A DNA stretch of 64,000 bases from Burkholderiales bacterium (GTDB lineage: Bacteria; Pseudomonadota; Gammaproteobacteria; Burkholderiales; UBA11063): assembly GCA_019748155.1 (NCBI GenBank), contig JAIEPY010000022.1, forward strand, positions 16,444 through 80,443. Reading direction: 5' to 3'. Shown one piece after another: positions 9,674-19,698 of this stretch. Made by a program: the position numbers and the translations under genes. How positions within the stretch are numbered: position 1 is the stretch's first letter; every line of letters begins with the position of its first letter. The notes below the pieces were generated by a model, which worked only from the letters and a program-made list of their open reading frames with translations, was not told where the DNA came from and searched no databases.

Positions 9674-11344
9674 ATGAAAAGAAACGTTAAGAAGTTGTTA
9701 TTGCCACTAATTATTGCGTTGGGGCATGTTTCATTCAGCTACGCTGAAAATATAGATAATCTAGAATCAATGGCAATTGCCAATAAGGTTGGCGCCTTGA
9801 ACGGTTCAACTCGTATGATGTGCGGGAAGGTTACACGCTGTAGCTTAACGCAAACAACTCAATTTTATACTAACCATAAATACCTTCCAGTTTGGACGGC
9901 AGTCGGGCGGATTAAGCCCGAAGCTGACAGTTTATTGACTCTATTGCGGCATAGTTACCAGGATGGTCTAAATCCATTTGATTACCATACCAAAGAGCTA
10001 AAAGAAATGGAACAGCAGATTAATGAAGGTTTACAAAGCACTAATAGTGTTGATCCTGGTCTATTGGCAGACTTTGAGGTGACGATGAGCGATGCTTATC
10101 TACTATACGTGCGTCATATGGAGCTAGGGCGCGTTGATCCATTAGTTAGTTATCCTGATTGGCAGGTTAGCCGTCGCTCATTAAATATACTCGATTTTTA
10201 TAATCAGGCGATTGCGCAAAATAATTTAGTTACGAGCTTAGGTAAATTAACTCCAACTTATTCCGGTTATGCCGATTTAAAAGCTCAGCTAGCTAAATAT
10301 CAGCAAATCGCTAGTGATGGTGGCTGGCAAACTATTCCTGCTGGCAAAGACTTAAAAGCTGGCTCTGTTGATAGCCGGGTTGAAATTCTACAAAAAAGAT
10401 TAGCGGCAACTGAAGATTATAAATTAGATGATACTGATGAGCAAGCAGCAAAATATGATGATGACACCACAAAGGCAGTTAAGCAATTTCAACGTAATAA
10501 TGGTTTGAAGGCTAGTGGTATAGTAGATAAGACGACGCTCCAATCCTTAAATGTATCTGTTGAAATACGGATAAAACAAATTCAGTTAAATATGGATCGA
10601 CTGCGCTGGTTACCTAATAATATGGGTAATAAGTATCTAATGGTAAATATCCCAAGCTATTCTTTAGTGATAGTTAACGCTCAGCAAATTGACTTGGCTA
10701 TGCCTGTTATTGTAGGTGGCGGCGGTAATAATAAAACTTGTGTAGTTAATAGTAAAATAACTACTTTAGAACTCAATCCATTTTGGGGGATTCCTAATCG
10801 GATTGCAACTAAAGAATATCTATCTAAAATTCAAAAAGATCCATCTTATTTAGAACAACATAATATCAGAGTTTTTAATCCACAAAATAATCAGGAAATT
10901 GACCCCACTGGAATTGATTGGCAAAGAGTCACTCAAACTAATTTTAGTTATTTTTTACGCCAGGATCCGGGTAAAAAAAATGCATTAGGTAAGCTAAAAT
11001 TTTTATTTCCTAATGACTGTGGAATTTACTTACATGATACCTCGAATCCTAACCTTTTTGGTAAAAAAGCACGTAGTTTAAGTCATGGTTGTGTACGGGT
11101 TAGTCAACCCTTAAATTTAGCTGATTATTTAATTAGTTCGACACCAAATTGGGATGATGATAAACTTGAAAGCGCAATAAATACTGGCAAACATCGCTGG
11201 TTAAAACTAGCTGAACCACTTGAAATTCATATTGTTTATCAAACTGCATGGGTTGAAAGTAATGGACAACTACAGTTTCGGAATGATATTTATAAAGCAG
11301 ATAATGTCGATTATCCGATTTATATCCCTAAATTAGCAAAGTAA
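9674..11344 (+). CDS. YcbB-like L,D-transpeptidase
   Basis: A periplasmic peptidoglycan cross-linking or remodelling enzyme. From the ATG at 9674 (556 residues) the protein begins with a clear signal peptide (MKRNVKKLLLPLIIALGH, cleavage after SYA). The ORF-track TTG start would add a non-signal extension and is less likely. A peptidoglycan-binding domain follows (VEILQKRLAATEDY...TTKAVKQFQRNNGL). The YkuD catalytic site is YLHDT...LSHGCVRVSQP with nucleophile Cys473. Length and order match the YcbB/LdtD type, which has a long N-terminal region. It stands alone between the rib operon and a ModF-like ATPase. Confidence 0.9.
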   Translation: MKRNVKKLLLPLIIALGHVSFSYAENIDNLESMAIANKVGALNGSTRMMCGKVTRCSLTQTTQFYTNHKYLPVWTAVGRIKPEADSLLTLLRHSYQDGLNPFDYHTKELKEMEQQINEGLQSTNSVDPGLLADFEVTMSDAYLLYVRHMELGRVDPLVSYPDWQVSRRSLNILDFYNQAIAQNNLVTSLGKLTPTYSGYADLKAQLAKYQQIASDGGWQTIPAGKDLKAGSVDSRVEILQKRLAATEDYKLDDTDEQAAKYDDDTTKAVKQFQRNNGLKASGIVDKTTLQSLNVSVEIRIKQIQLNMDRLRWLPNNMGNKYLMVNIPSYSLVIVNAQQIDLAMPVIVGGGGNNKTCVVNSKITTLELNPFWGIPNRIATKEYLSKIQKDPSYLEQHNIRVFNPQNNQEIDPTGIDWQRVTQTNFSYFLRQDPGKKNALGKLKFLFPNDCGIYLHDTSNPNLFGKKARSLSHGCVRVSQPLNLADYLISSTPNWDDDKLESAINTGKHRWLKLAEPLEIHIVYQTAWVESNGQLQFRNDIYKADNVDYPIYIPKLAK

Positions 11345-11350
11345 TAAAAT

Positions 11351-12793
11351 ATGGCGCCATTAATAGCACTAAAACAATTTGGAATTGAGCGTTTTAATAA
11401 AGAGTTGTTAAAATGTGATGAGTTGTCAATTAACCACGGTGAGCAGATCTTTTTAACTGGCGCCAGCGGTTCTGGCAAAACTAGTTTGGCTTTGGCACTA
11501 ACTGGGGAATTATATGCTTCTGGTGAAATCAAATTTAATTATCAAGCCAATGATTTAGCAGCCAAAATAACTTTGGTTAAACAATTTTTTCATTTTAAAA
11601 GTAATTGTGGACTAAGTGATTTCTATTATCAGCAGCGCTATAATAGTTATGATGCTGATGATGCTCCAAGTGTTAGACAGACTATTAGTGATGCTGTTGA
11701 TATCAATGACACTAAGACGCAACATCTTTTAACTCTATTAGGTTTTCATCATCGTTTGGATGCTGCCTTACTTCAGCTTTCCAGTGGTGAGCGCAAAAAA
11801 TTACAATTAATCCTAGCTTTAGCTAAACCATCACAAATAATAATTTTAGATAATCCTTTAATCGGTTTGGATGTTGCTACGGTTGAGCATTTGCACAAAT
11901 ATATGGCTGAATTAGCCCAAGCTGGCGTTTGTTTTATTTTGATTGGTGATAGTCACACTATCCCTAAATTTATTACTCATGTTTTGAGTATTTTACCTAA
12001 TCATGATTTAAATAAAACTAGGATAAATGATTACCATCCACAAACTACGCCTGTTGCAACAAGCTTTAATTATAGTAATCTGGAACTACCTGAATTTACC
12101 AGTGGGTTTGAAAATATTATAAAATTTAAAGCCGTAACTATCTCTTATGGTGAGAAAGTGGCACTGAATAATATTAATTGGCAAGTAATACCTGGTGATA
12201 AATGGTTAGTTAGTGGTGCTAATGGAGCAGGAAAGTCAACCTTGCTAAGTTTAATTAATGGAGATCATCCGCAAGCTTATGCGAATGAAATTTATCTCTT
12301 CGATCGTAAGCGTGGTAGTGGTGAAACAATTTGGGAGATTAAGCGTAATATTGGATTCATTTCGCCAGAGTTGCACTGGAATTTTGATGGTAGCATGACT
12401 TGTTTACAAACAATAATTTCCGGGTTTTATGATACTCCAAGTATGCATCGTAATCCAACTGATGAACAGATTAGTTTAGCTCAACAATGGCTATCTGGTG
12501 CTGGTTTGGAAAATTATGCCAATCAACGCTTTGCCAATGTTTCAAATGGGATACAAAGGATGTTATTGCTGCTTCGGGCAATAATTAAAAATCCACCATT
12601 ATTTATTTTTGATGAACCTTGCCAAGGCTTAGACGACAACCAAACACAACAGTTCCTTGCGTTAGTGGATTATTTGTTTGCTGATAGTCAACACACGATT
12701 ATTTATGTCAGTCACCGCGCGGATCAGATTCCTAGCTGTATTAAGCAACAACTAAATCTGGTTGGTGGTGTGGCAACAATTATATCCCAGTAG
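11351..12793 (+). CDS. ModF/PhrA-like protein with two ABC ATPase domains
   Basis: A 480-residue soluble protein with two ABC nucleotide-binding domains and no membrane segment. The first has Walker A GASGSGKTS, signature LSSGERKKL and Walker B IIILDNP. The second has GANGAGKSTL, the NGIQRML signature and LFIFDEPCQGLD. The segment FDRKRGSGETIWEIKRNIG after the second Walker A is typical of ModF (PhrA), encoded near molybdate transport genes in enterobacteria. No modABC genes lie here and its role is unknown. It follows the transpeptidase at 6 bp and converges with dxr over a 5 bp gap. Confidence 0.82.
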   Translation: MAPLIALKQFGIERFNKELLKCDELSINHGEQIFLTGASGSGKTSLALALTGELYASGEIKFNYQANDLAAKITLVKQFFHFKSNCGLSDFYYQQRYNSYDADDAPSVRQTISDAVDINDTKTQHLLTLLGFHHRLDAALLQLSSGERKKLQLILALAKPSQIIILDNPLIGLDVATVEHLHKYMAELAQAGVCFILIGDSHTIPKFITHVLSILPNHDLNKTRINDYHPQTTPVATSFNYSNLELPEFTSGFENIIKFKAVTISYGEKVALNNINWQVIPGDKWLVSGANGAGKSTLLSLINGDHPQAYANEIYLFDRKRGSGETIWEIKRNIGFISPELHWNFDGSMTCLQTIISGFYDTPSMHRNPTDEQISLAQQWLSGAGLENYANQRFANVSNGIQRMLLLLRAIIKNPPLFIFDEPCQGLDDNQTQQFLALVDYLFADSQHTIIYVSHRADQIPSCIKQQLNLVGGVATIISQ

Positions 12794-12798
12794 AGGGA

Positions 12799-13959
12799 TT
12801 ATAATCTGGCGCAGTATTGCTTTACTTCTTGATCAAGTAATAAGAGTTCTTCAATATGAGTAGGCGTTGTGGCGGCAAATTTTTCAATAGCAGTTTCAAT
12901 CATTCGAGGGATATCATAAAACCCGTGTTCATTTGCCAAAAATTTAGCTACCGCAACCTCGTTAGCTGCATTAATAACTGCCGCGACATTACTGCTCTCA
13001 TCTAGTGCGTCTAGTGCAAGCTTCAGGCATGGAAAACGAACATAATCCACGTCACAGAAGGTTAAATTCTTTAAATTAGTAAAATTAAGTTGCTTACTTC
13101 CTGAGCTAATTCTTTCTGGTGCAGATAGGGCATACGCAATTGGAGTTTTCATATCGGGTGTACCCAGTTGAGCAATAATCGAACTATCGATGTATTCAAC
13201 CATAGAATGAATTATGCTTTGTGGGTGAACAACAACTTCAATCTGGGTTGGTTTAGCATTAAATAACCAATAAGCTTCAATTACCTCCAAGCCTTTGTTC
13301 ATAAGCGTTGAGCTATCAACAGAAATTTTTTGTCCCATGCTCCAGTTGGGATGCTTGACTGCTTGTGCAGCAGTAACTTTACATAATTCAGCATATGGTG
13401 TATTTAAAAATGGCCCACCGGATGCGGTAAGTATGATTTTATTTACGCCAATTTGATCGAGGCTAGTATATCCATAGGGTAGTGCTTGGAAAATTGCGCT
13501 ATGTTCGCTATCAACGGGAATAATCTGTGCATGATTAAATTTAGCTGTATCGGTGATAATTCTGCCACCAGCAACTAGAGATTCTTTATTAGCGAGTAGA
13601 ATTTTTTTACCGCTTTTTGCCGCATGGTAAGTCGGAATTAGTCCGGCACTACCAACAATTGCTGACATAATCAGATCAACTTCGGCATGTGCTGCAAGAT
13701 AGGCAAGGTCTTCAGATTTACATAATACCTGAGTGTTAGAATTAGCCTCTCTAAGGCGCTGTTGCAACGTCCTAGCTGCAGCATCACCATTAATGTAAGC
13801 ATAGCTAGGATTAAATTCTAAACATTGCTGGTACAGTAAACTTACATTGTTATTGGCAGTCAGGGCAAATACGGAAAATTTATCAGGGTGTAGCTTAATT
13901 ACTTCTAAGGTTGAAACCCCGATACTACCAGTTGCGCCAAAGATAACTATATTTTGCAT
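12799..13959 (-). CDS. dxr: 1-deoxy-D-xylulose 5-phosphate reductoisomerase
   Basis: A 386-residue enzyme making 2-C-methyl-D-erythritol 4-phosphate in the non-mevalonate isoprenoid pathway. NADPH site GATGSIGVSTLEVI lies at the N-terminus; LLANKESLVAGG, PVDSEHSAIFQ and GQKISVDSSTLMNKGLE form the metal and substrate site. It overlaps cdsA by one base and is downstream in the uppS-cdsA-dxr cluster common in proteobacteria, usually followed by rseP and bamA; here the opposite-strand ModF gene follows instead. Confidence 0.96.
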   Translation of the reverse strand: MQNIVIFGATGSIGVSTLEVIKLHPDKFSVFALTANNNVSLLYQQCLEFNPSYAYINGDAAARTLQQRLREANSNTQVLCKSEDLAYLAAHAEVDLIMSAIVGSAGLIPTYHAAKSGKKILLANKESLVAGGRIITDTAKFNHAQIIPVDSEHSAIFQALPYGYTSLDQIGVNKIILTASGGPFLNTPYAELCKVTAAQAVKHPNWSMGQKISVDSSTLMNKGLEVIEAYWLFNAKPTQIEVVVHPQSIIHSMVEYIDSSIIAQLGTPDMKTPIAYALSAPERISSGSKQLNFTNLKNLTFCDVDYVRFPCLKLALDALDESSNVAAVINAANEVAVAKFLANEHGFYDIPRMIETAIEKFAATTPTHIEELLLLDQEVKQYCARL

Positions 13960-14753
13960 TATAACATTCCACGAATAATGGCAAAGGCAATCGCTAATAC
14001 GGCGATTAAACTATCAATTCGATCAAATACTCCACCATGACCAGGTAGAATTGAACCACTATCCTTAACCCCGCCAACGCGTTTTAACCAAGATTCAAAT
14101 AAGTCCCCCGCAATACTAATCACAGTCAAGATGGCGGCAAATTTAAATGCCATTGAGTAAGTAATTAAATAATCAGCCAGATTAAAATATTTTAAGGCGA
14201 CTAAGTAAATAATAACTAAAATCAAGCCACCAATTGCACCTTCAATGCTTTTTCCTGGGCTTATTCTTGGAGCAAGTTTATGCTTACCAAATTGTTTACC
14301 CACAAAATAAGCGCCGGTATCTGCGACCCAAGCAATCGCCATGATACTGATTAACTGCCATGGACCAAATAGCGCATGTAAAACCGTAAGCGCATAATAT
14401 GCCGGGATAAATAATAAGCCACTAAAAACTGCAATTGCAAATTTACTAAAATGCTTGGGAGTAAAAATTAAAACTAATGGTACTGCAAAACACCAGGTTG
14501 CAACACTAACAATTCGAATGATTTGACTTAGGTCATAGTTGACTTGTCCGATGCATACCGCGATCAAGGTGTTAATAACCATACTAACGGCTATTTGTAG
14601 CTTGTTAAAGCGATACATTTTAGCTAATTCATAATTGGCGATTAAACATAATAGCCAGCATGAAGCAGCAAAAACCAGCGGTGGAGTAAAAAATATAGCA
14701 GCAACAGCCAAGAAAAATAAGATTAAAGCAGTAATTGTTCGTTGTATAAGCAT
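13959..14753 (-). CDS. cdsA: Phosphatidate cytidylyltransferase
   Basis: A 264-residue multi-spanning inner-membrane enzyme making CDP-diacylglycerol from phosphatidate and CTP. The CdsA signature spans the C-terminal loop: SWLKRVGGVKDSGSILPGHG, continuing with GVFDRIDSL. IAWVADTGAYFVGKQFG and SPGKSIEGAIGG are also conserved. It lies 11 bp after uppS and overlaps dxr, in the classic isoprenoid/phospholipid cluster. Confidence 0.95.
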   Translation of the reverse strand: MLIQRTITALILFFLAVAAIFFTPPLVFAASCWLLCLIANYELAKMYRFNKLQIAVSMVINTLIAVCIGQVNYDLSQIIRIVSVATWCFAVPLVLIFTPKHFSKFAIAVFSGLLFIPAYYALTVLHALFGPWQLISIMAIAWVADTGAYFVGKQFGKHKLAPRISPGKSIEGAIGGLILVIIYLVALKYFNLADYLITYSMAFKFAAILTVISIAGDLFESWLKRVGGVKDSGSILPGHGGVFDRIDSLIAVLAIAFAIIRGML

Positions 14754-14764
14754 AATTTTGATTT

Positions 14765-15463
14765 CTAAATTTGTTCAGAGATTTTGCCAAAGCGGCGCTC
14801 TCGGTTATTATACCACTCTATGGCTCGTTCTAGCTCGCTTGGCGTAAAATCTGGCCAATAAATACCACTAAAATAAAATTCACTGTAGGCTAATTGCCAT
14901 AACATGAAATTGCTGATCCGACTCTCGCCACTAGTTCGAATTACTAAATCTGGATTTGGCATTCCATCCGTTAATAAATAGTAGTTAAGTGTCTCTTCAG
15001 TTATTGGTGATTCAGGGCGTTCAGAAATTATCCTGTTTATTGCCTGAATAATATCATATTGACCGCTATAATCCAGACAAATGCTAAAATTTAACCCTGT
15101 GTTTTGTTTAGTTTTATTCTCTGCTGCAAGAATACTCGTTAATAATGCATTATTAATTCGCGCGCGATCACCAATAAATCTAATTACTGCGTTTTTACTA
15201 TGTAATTCATCAAGTTCTTTATCTAGGCGCTTGAGCATTAAACGCATCAAAAAACTAACTTCATCTTGTGGGCGATTCCAATTTTCACGACCAAAGGCAA
15301 AGACGGTTAGGTATTTAACACCTAAGTCATCACAATGATTTACAATGTTTTTTAGCGCATTAACGCCCTTAACATGTCCGGCAACACGAGGCAAAAAACG
15401 TTTTTTTGCCCAGCGTCCATTGCCATCCATGATAATTGCAATATGCTGTGGTACTTGTTTCAT
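14765..15463 (-). CDS. uppS: Undecaprenyl pyrophosphate synthase
   Basis: Cis-prenyltransferase producing the C55 lipid carrier for cell-wall precursors. HIAIIMDGNGRWAKKR carries the catalytic aspartate; YLTVFAFGRENWNRP and the C-terminal RTSGESRISNFMLWQLAYSE are conserved. I start it at the ATG at 15463 (232 residues). The longer ORF-track start would run back through the palindromic hairpin downstream of frr and adds a non-conserved leader. Confidence 0.95.
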   Translation of the reverse strand: MKQVPQHIAIIMDGNGRWAKKRFLPRVAGHVKGVNALKNIVNHCDDLGVKYLTVFAFGRENWNRPQDEVSFLMRLMLKRLDKELDELHSKNAVIRFIGDRARINNALLTSILAAENKTKQNTGLNFSICLDYSGQYDIIQAINRIISERPESPITEETLNYYLLTDGMPNPDLVIRTSGESRISNFMLWQLAYSEFYFSGIYWPDFTPSELERAIEWYNNRERRFGKISEQI

Positions 15464-15483
15464 TTTTCTATCATCTAAACACA

Positions 15484-15515
15484 TAAAATGCAATGCTTGA
15501 GAGCATTGCATTTTA
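15484..15515 (-). terminator. Perfect hairpin between frr and uppS
   Basis: A perfect 14-bp inverted repeat (TAAAATGCAATGCT / AGCATTGCATTTTA) with a 4-base loop. Read on the minus strand it lies 29 bp after the frr stop and is followed by a T-rich stretch (TTTTATGTGTTT), so it looks like an attenuating terminator. Its low GC content makes it less certain. Confidence 0.55.
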
Positions 15516-15544
15516 TAAAGTTAGCCAGGAGTTAAGATATGCGA

Positions 15545-16102
15545 TTAAACAGTTAAAAGTTCTTTTTCTTTATCTGCAGTTAATTTATCAATTTCAGCAA
15601 TATATTTATCGGTAAACTTTTGAATCTCATCCTGAGCACGCTTATCATCATCCTCGGTAATTTCTTTGTCCTTTAATTTAGCTTTAAGTTCACTATTACC
15701 ATCACGACGCACATTACGAATCGCTACTTTAGCATCTTCGGCCTCATTTTTTACAACTTTAATCAGTTCTTTACGGCGCTCTTCAGTCAGTGCAGGCATA
15801 GGTACACGAACGGTATTACCATTAGTAGCTGGATTTAATCCTAAATCTGCATCACGAATTGCTTTTTCAATAACACCAGACATTTTAGCTTCAAAAGGCT
15901 GTACCGTTAAAGTGCGGGCATCACTGGCTGTTACAGTTGCAACTTGGTTGATTGGCATCATTGCGCCATAATAGTCGATTTGTACATGATCAAGTAAACC
16001 TGCATGCGCACGACCGGTGCGGATTTTTGTTAATGTATTTTTATAACTTTCCAAGCTTTTAGTCATCTTAGTTTCTGCTTGTTTTTTTATTTCACTTGTC
16101 AT
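15545..16102 (-). CDS. frr: Ribosome recycling factor
   Basis: A 185-residue protein that, with EF-G, splits post-termination ribosomes. Conserved features are the N-terminal helix ([13 protein letters not shown]-like segment [13 protein letters not shown]), VDYYG-type [24 protein letters not shown] and the C-terminal three-helix bundle with [12 protein letters not shown]. It has its own near-perfect promoter. pyrH, a frequent upstream neighbour, is absent. Confidence 0.96.
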   Translation of the reverse strand: MTSEIKKQAETKMTKSLESYKNTLTKIRTGRAHAGLLDHVQIDYYGAMMPINQVATVTASDARTLTVQPFEAKMSGVIEKAIRDADLGLNPATNGNTVRVPMPALTEERRKELIKVVKNEAEDAKVAIRNVRRDGNSELKAKLKDKEITEDDDKRAQDEIQKFTDKYIAEIDKLTADKEKELLTV

Positions 16103-16142
16103 TTTTGGTGTAACCTATAAAGAAGTATTTACTCAGGCGGTT

Positions 16143-16171
16143 ATTATAGTAAAGTTTACTAGTTTTGTCAA
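16143..16171 (-). promoter_or_regulatory. Consensus sigma-70 promoter for frr
   Basis: On the minus strand TTGACA (16166-16171) and TATAAT (16143-16148) are separated by exactly 17 bp, an ideal housekeeping promoter. It lies 41 bp upstream of the frr start and downstream of smpB. It is the strongest promoter I see in the window. Confidence 0.85.
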
Positions 16172-16187
16172 AGGGATATAGTTAAGT

Positions 16188-16640
16188 CTAAAGGCGTTTA
16201 AACTCTTTAATTGCTTTGGCGGTTTCTTTTTTACCATCACGCTCTTTTTCTGCTGCGCGTTTGTCATAAAGTTTTTTACCTTTAGCCAGCGCTATTTCAG
16301 CTTTTACGCGCCCTTTTTTATAATGCAAATCAATTGCAATTAAACTATAACCTTTTTGTTCGACTTTACCGATAAGTTTATCAATTTCCCGGCGATGTAA
16401 TAGTAACTTTTTCAAACGCATTGCATCCGGATTAACATGGGTGCTAGCAGATAGCATTGGGGTTACCGTAAAACCAAGCAGCCAAACTTCATTATCTTTT
16501 ATTTTGACATAACTGTCTTTTAATTGTCCGTGACCTTCTCGAATTGCTTTAACTTCCCAGCCTTCAAGCGCGATGCCAGCTTCAAAAGTCTCTTCAATCG
16601 TGAAATCATGAAACGCTTTTTTATTCCGAATTATACTCAT
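16188..16640 (-). CDS. smpB: SsrA-binding protein SmpB
   Basis: A 150-residue partner of tmRNA in ribosome rescue. From the ATG at 16640 it reads MSIIRNKKAFHDFTIEETFE, which matches the usual SmpB N-terminus; the 34 extra residues in the ORF track are unlike the family. GIALEGWEVKAIREG, YSLIAIDLHYKKGRVK and the basic C-terminal tail KLYDKRAAEKERDGK that enters the decoding centre are present. It is divergent from glyQ. Confidence 0.95.
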   Translation of the reverse strand: MSIIRNKKAFHDFTIEETFEAGIALEGWEVKAIREGHGQLKDSYVKIKDNEVWLLGFTVTPMLSASTHVNPDAMRLKKLLLHRREIDKLIGKVEQKGYSLIAIDLHYKKGRVKAEIALAKGKKLYDKRAAEKERDGKKETAKAIKEFKRL

Positions 16641-16675
16641 GTTTTTTAAAACCATATCTAAGTTGAATGCGCTGT

Positions 16676-16684
16676 ATTCTAGCA
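16676..16684 (-). promoter_or_regulatory. Extended -10 promoter for smpB
   Basis: On the minus strand TGCTAGAAT forms an extended -10, 36 bp upstream of the chosen smpB start. It supports that start, because the longer ORF would begin upstream of the promoter. Confidence 0.5.
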
Positions 16685-16730
16685 TAAACTTGAGATTACG
16701 ACATAAATTTCGGCGAAGGATGCGGAATTT

Positions 16731-16739
16731 TGCTAAAAT
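16731..16739 (+). promoter_or_regulatory. Extended -10 promoter for glyQ
   Basis: TGCTAAAAT lies 47 bp before the glyQ ATG, in the divergent region shared with smpB. No -35 hexamer is recognisable. Confidence 0.6.
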
Positions 16740-16785
16740 CACCGGTTAATTGCAACAGAATTTTGCTTGAAAGAGATGAATAGTA

Positions 16786-17697
16786 ATGGCGGAAAGTGCT
16801 AACATATTGACATTCCAGGAAATTATACTTAAATTGCAGGCGTACTGGGCGCGTGTTGGTTGCGTGATATTGCAGCCTTATGACAAAGAAATGGGAGCTG
16901 GAACCTCTCACACTGCTACTTTTTTGCGTAGCATTGGTCCTGAGCCATGGTTTGCGGCATATGTACAACCATCACGCCGTCCAAAAGATGGGCGTTATGG
17001 TGAAAGCCCTAATCGCTTACAACATTATTACCAATTTCAGGTGGTGTTAAAGCCATCTCCGGATAATATTCAAGAGCTATATCTTGAGTCATTGCGTGAA
17101 CTTGGTGTTGATACGTTGGTGCATGATATTCGCTTTGTCGAAGACAACTGGGAAAATCCAACTCTTGGAGCGTGGGGGCTTGGCTGGGAAGTTTGGTTGG
17201 ATGGGATGGAAGTAACTCAGTTTACTTATTTTCAACAAGTTGGTGGTTTAGATTGTAAACCTGTCCTCGGTGAGATTACTTATGGGCTTGAACGATTGGC
17301 AATGTATCTGCAAGGCGTTGATAGTGTCTATGATTTAGTCTGGGCGCGGACTTTGGATGGGCGTAATGTAACTTATGGTGATGTATTTCATCAAAATGAA
17401 GTTGAACAATCCAAGTATAATTTTGAACATAGTAATAGCGAATTATTATTTAACAATTTTAATAACTTTGAAAGTGAAGCTAAGCGTCTACTTGAAATAG
17501 AGTTAGTTTTACCGGGTTATGAGATGATATTAAATGCAGCACATGCCTTTAATATGTTAGATGCTCGTGGGGCGATCTCGGTAACAGAGCGGGCTACTTA
17601 TATCGGACGAATTCGCAATTTGGCGAAATTAGTTGCTGAGAAATACTATGCTTCACGTGAGCAATTAGGTTTTCCACTAATTAAATCTGCAAACTAG
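16786..17697 (+). CDS. glyQ: Glycyl-tRNA synthetase alpha subunit
   Basis: A 303-residue catalytic alpha subunit of the tetrameric (alpha2beta2) bacterial GlyRS. Highly conserved [50 protein letters not shown] and [20 protein letters not shown] are present. It cannot work without the beta subunit, yet glyS does not follow; nrdR starts 9 bp later. glyS must be elsewhere in the genome. Confidence 0.96.
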   Translation: MAESANILTFQEIILKLQAYWARVGCVILQPYDKEMGAGTSHTATFLRSIGPEPWFAAYVQPSRRPKDGRYGESPNRLQHYYQFQVVLKPSPDNIQELYLESLRELGVDTLVHDIRFVEDNWENPTLGAWGLGWEVWLDGMEVTQFTYFQQVGGLDCKPVLGEITYGLERLAMYLQGVDSVYDLVWARTLDGRNVTYGDVFHQNEVEQSKYNFEHSNSELLFNNFNNFESEAKRLLEIELVLPGYEMILNAAHAFNMLDARGAISVTERATYIGRIRNLAKLVAEKYYASREQLGFPLIKSAN

Positions 17698-17706
17698 GGC
17701 ACACTG

Positions 17707-18159
17707 ATGAAATGTCCTTTTTGTAATTATGATGATACCCAAGTCATTGATACTCGACTTAGCGATGATAAAATGATTGTTAAGCGTCGCAGAAAGTGTG
17801 TCCACTGTGATCGGCGTTTTAATACTTTTGAAAAAATTGAATTACAACTTCCTGCGGTGGTTAAAACAGATGGTTCGCGACAAGAATATGATGAATCCAG
17901 AATCCGCATTAGCTTTATGAAAGCATTGCATAAACGCCCGGTAGCAATGGATTTAGTTGATAATGCGATTGAAGCCATTCGTCAGCAAGTCTTAATGCAT
18001 CATGAGCGCGAAATCAATAGCCGGGTGATTGGCGATTTGGTGATGGAACAACTATCTAAATTAGACAAAGTAGCCTATATTCGCTTTGCCTCAATTTACC
18101 GGAGCTTTAAAGATGTAACTGATTTTACCGATATTATTAAACAAGTAGACGATAAATAA
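17707..18159 (+). CDS. nrdR: Transcriptional repressor NrdR
   Basis: A 150-residue regulator of ribonucleotide reductase genes. The N-terminal zinc ribbon is [17 protein letters not shown] with [14 protein letters not shown], followed by an ATP-cone domain ([36 protein letters not shown]) that senses ATP/dATP. It is packed between glyQ (9 bp) and guaB (19 bp). No NrdR box was located in this window. Confidence 0.96.
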   Translation: MKCPFCNYDDTQVIDTRLSDDKMIVKRRRKCVHCDRRFNTFEKIELQLPAVVKTDGSRQEYDESRIRISFMKALHKRPVAMDLVDNAIEAIRQQVLMHHEREINSRVIGDLVMEQLSKLDKVAYIRFASIYRSFKDVTDFTDIIKQVDDK

Positions 18160-18178
18160 CGATAGGAAAATAAATACC

Positions 18179-19645
18179 ATGTTAAAAATTTTGCAAAAAG
18201 CTTATGCTTTTGATGATGTTTTATTAGTACCGGCACATTCTGAAGTTTTGCCTAAAGATGTTAGTTTGACGACCAAATTAACGCGTAACTTAAATTTAAA
18301 TATCCCGCTAGTCTCTGCGGCTATGGATACTGTTACGGAAGCAAGAATGGCGATCTCTTTGGCGCAAGAGGGAGGAATTGGTATCATTCATAAAAATATG
18401 ACACCAGAACATCAGGCCAGTCGTGTTGCCAATGTAAAACGTCATGAATCAGGTATTGTAAAAGATCCAATCACGATTGGTCCAGATGCCAGTGTTCGCG
18501 AATTATTAGCAATTACACAACGGCGTAAAATATCTGGAGTTCCGGTAATTGAGCATGGTAAAGTAGTTGGTATCGTTACTAATCGCGATGTGCGTTTTGA
18601 AACTAATTTAGAACAAGCTGTACGTAATATTATGACACCGCGTGAGCGTTTAGTTACAATATTAGAAGGTGATTCAGTTAATTATGCCAAAGAACTAATG
18701 CATAAACATCGTCTTGAACGAGTTTTGGTGGTGAATCAAAACTTTGAACTACGCGGTTTAGTTACGGTTAAAGATATCACTAAAAATGTGGCTTATCCAT
18801 TGGCAAGTAAAGATGATTTAGGGCGTTTGCGAGTAGGTGCGGCGGTTGGTAGTGGTGGTGACACAGAAGAACGTGTATCTCTATTGGCCGCTTCTGGGAT
18901 TGACGTTATCATTGTTGACACTGCCCATGGACACTCGCAGGGGGTAATAGATCGTGTGCGCTGGATTAAAAATAATTTTCCGCATATTGAGGTTATTGGT
19001 GGAAATATCGCAACTGCTGCTGCAGCAAAATCTTTGGTTGATGCAGGAGCTGATGGGGTTAAAGTTGGAATTGGTCCAGGATCTATTTGTACCACGCGTG
19101 TGGTTGCTGGAGTAGGGGTGCCTCAATTATCAGCAATTGCCAATGTCGCCGATTATTTGGCTACCTCTGGAGTTCCGGTAATTGGTGATGGTGGGATCCG
19201 TTTTTCTGGTGATGTAGCTAAAGCTCTTGCTGCTGGTGCGGCTTGTGTTATGCTCGGTAGTATGCTTGCTGGTGCTGATGAAGCTCCCGGTGAAATTGAG
19301 CTTTACCAAGGGCGTAGTTATAAATCTTATCGTGGTATGGGATCGCTTGGTGCAATGAGTAAAGGTTCTGCTGATCGTTATTTTCAAGAAAAAGATGCTG
19401 GAAATGATAAATTAGTCCCAGAAGGGATTGAGGGACGGGTTCCTCACAAAGGTTCTTTAAATTCAATAGTTCATCAACTTTTAGGTGGTTTACGGGCATC
19501 AATGGGCTATTTGGGTTGTGCAACAATTGCAGATATGTATCGCTATGCAGAGTTTGTTGAAATTACTGCTGCAGGGATAAAAGAATCACATGTTCATGAT
19601 GTGCAGATTGTTAAAGAAGCTCCAAATTATAATATTGGTAGCTAG
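18179..19645 (+). CDS. guaB: Inosine-5'-monophosphate dehydrogenase
   Basis: A 488-residue IMPDH catalysing the NAD-dependent IMP to XMP step of guanine nucleotide synthesis. [15 protein letters not shown] and [12 protein letters not shown] open the barrel. Two CBS domains fill roughly residues 95-205. The catalytic cysteine is in [13 protein letters not shown], and [10 protein letters not shown] forms the flap. guaA, often the next gene, is absent; a PpiD-like foldase follows after 53 bp. Confidence 0.96.
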   Translation: MLKILQKAYAFDDVLLVPAHSEVLPKDVSLTTKLTRNLNLNIPLVSAAMDTVTEARMAISLAQEGGIGIIHKNMTPEHQASRVANVKRHESGIVKDPITIGPDASVRELLAITQRRKISGVPVIEHGKVVGIVTNRDVRFETNLEQAVRNIMTPRERLVTILEGDSVNYAKELMHKHRLERVLVVNQNFELRGLVTVKDITKNVAYPLASKDDLGRLRVGAAVGSGGDTEERVSLLAASGIDVIIVDTAHGHSQGVIDRVRWIKNNFPHIEVIGGNIATAAAAKSLVDAGADGVKVGIGPGSICTTRVVAGVGVPQLSAIANVADYLATSGVPVIGDGGIRFSGDVAKALAAGAACVMLGSMLAGADEAPGEIELYQGRSYKSYRGMGSLGAMSKGSADRYFQEKDAGNDKLVPEGIEGRVPHKGSLNSIVHQLLGGLRASMGYLGCATIADMYRYAEFVEITAAGIKESHVHDVQIVKEAPNYNIGS

Positions 19646-19698
19646 AGTTAAATTGGTTTATTTATTTTATTAAATTAAATTTTAGATAGGGTTTAAAG

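Noticed and set aside
15464-15511. Longer N-terminus of uppS from the ORF track
   Set aside because: It would be translated from the arm of the hairpin after frr and does not resemble the UppS N-terminus.
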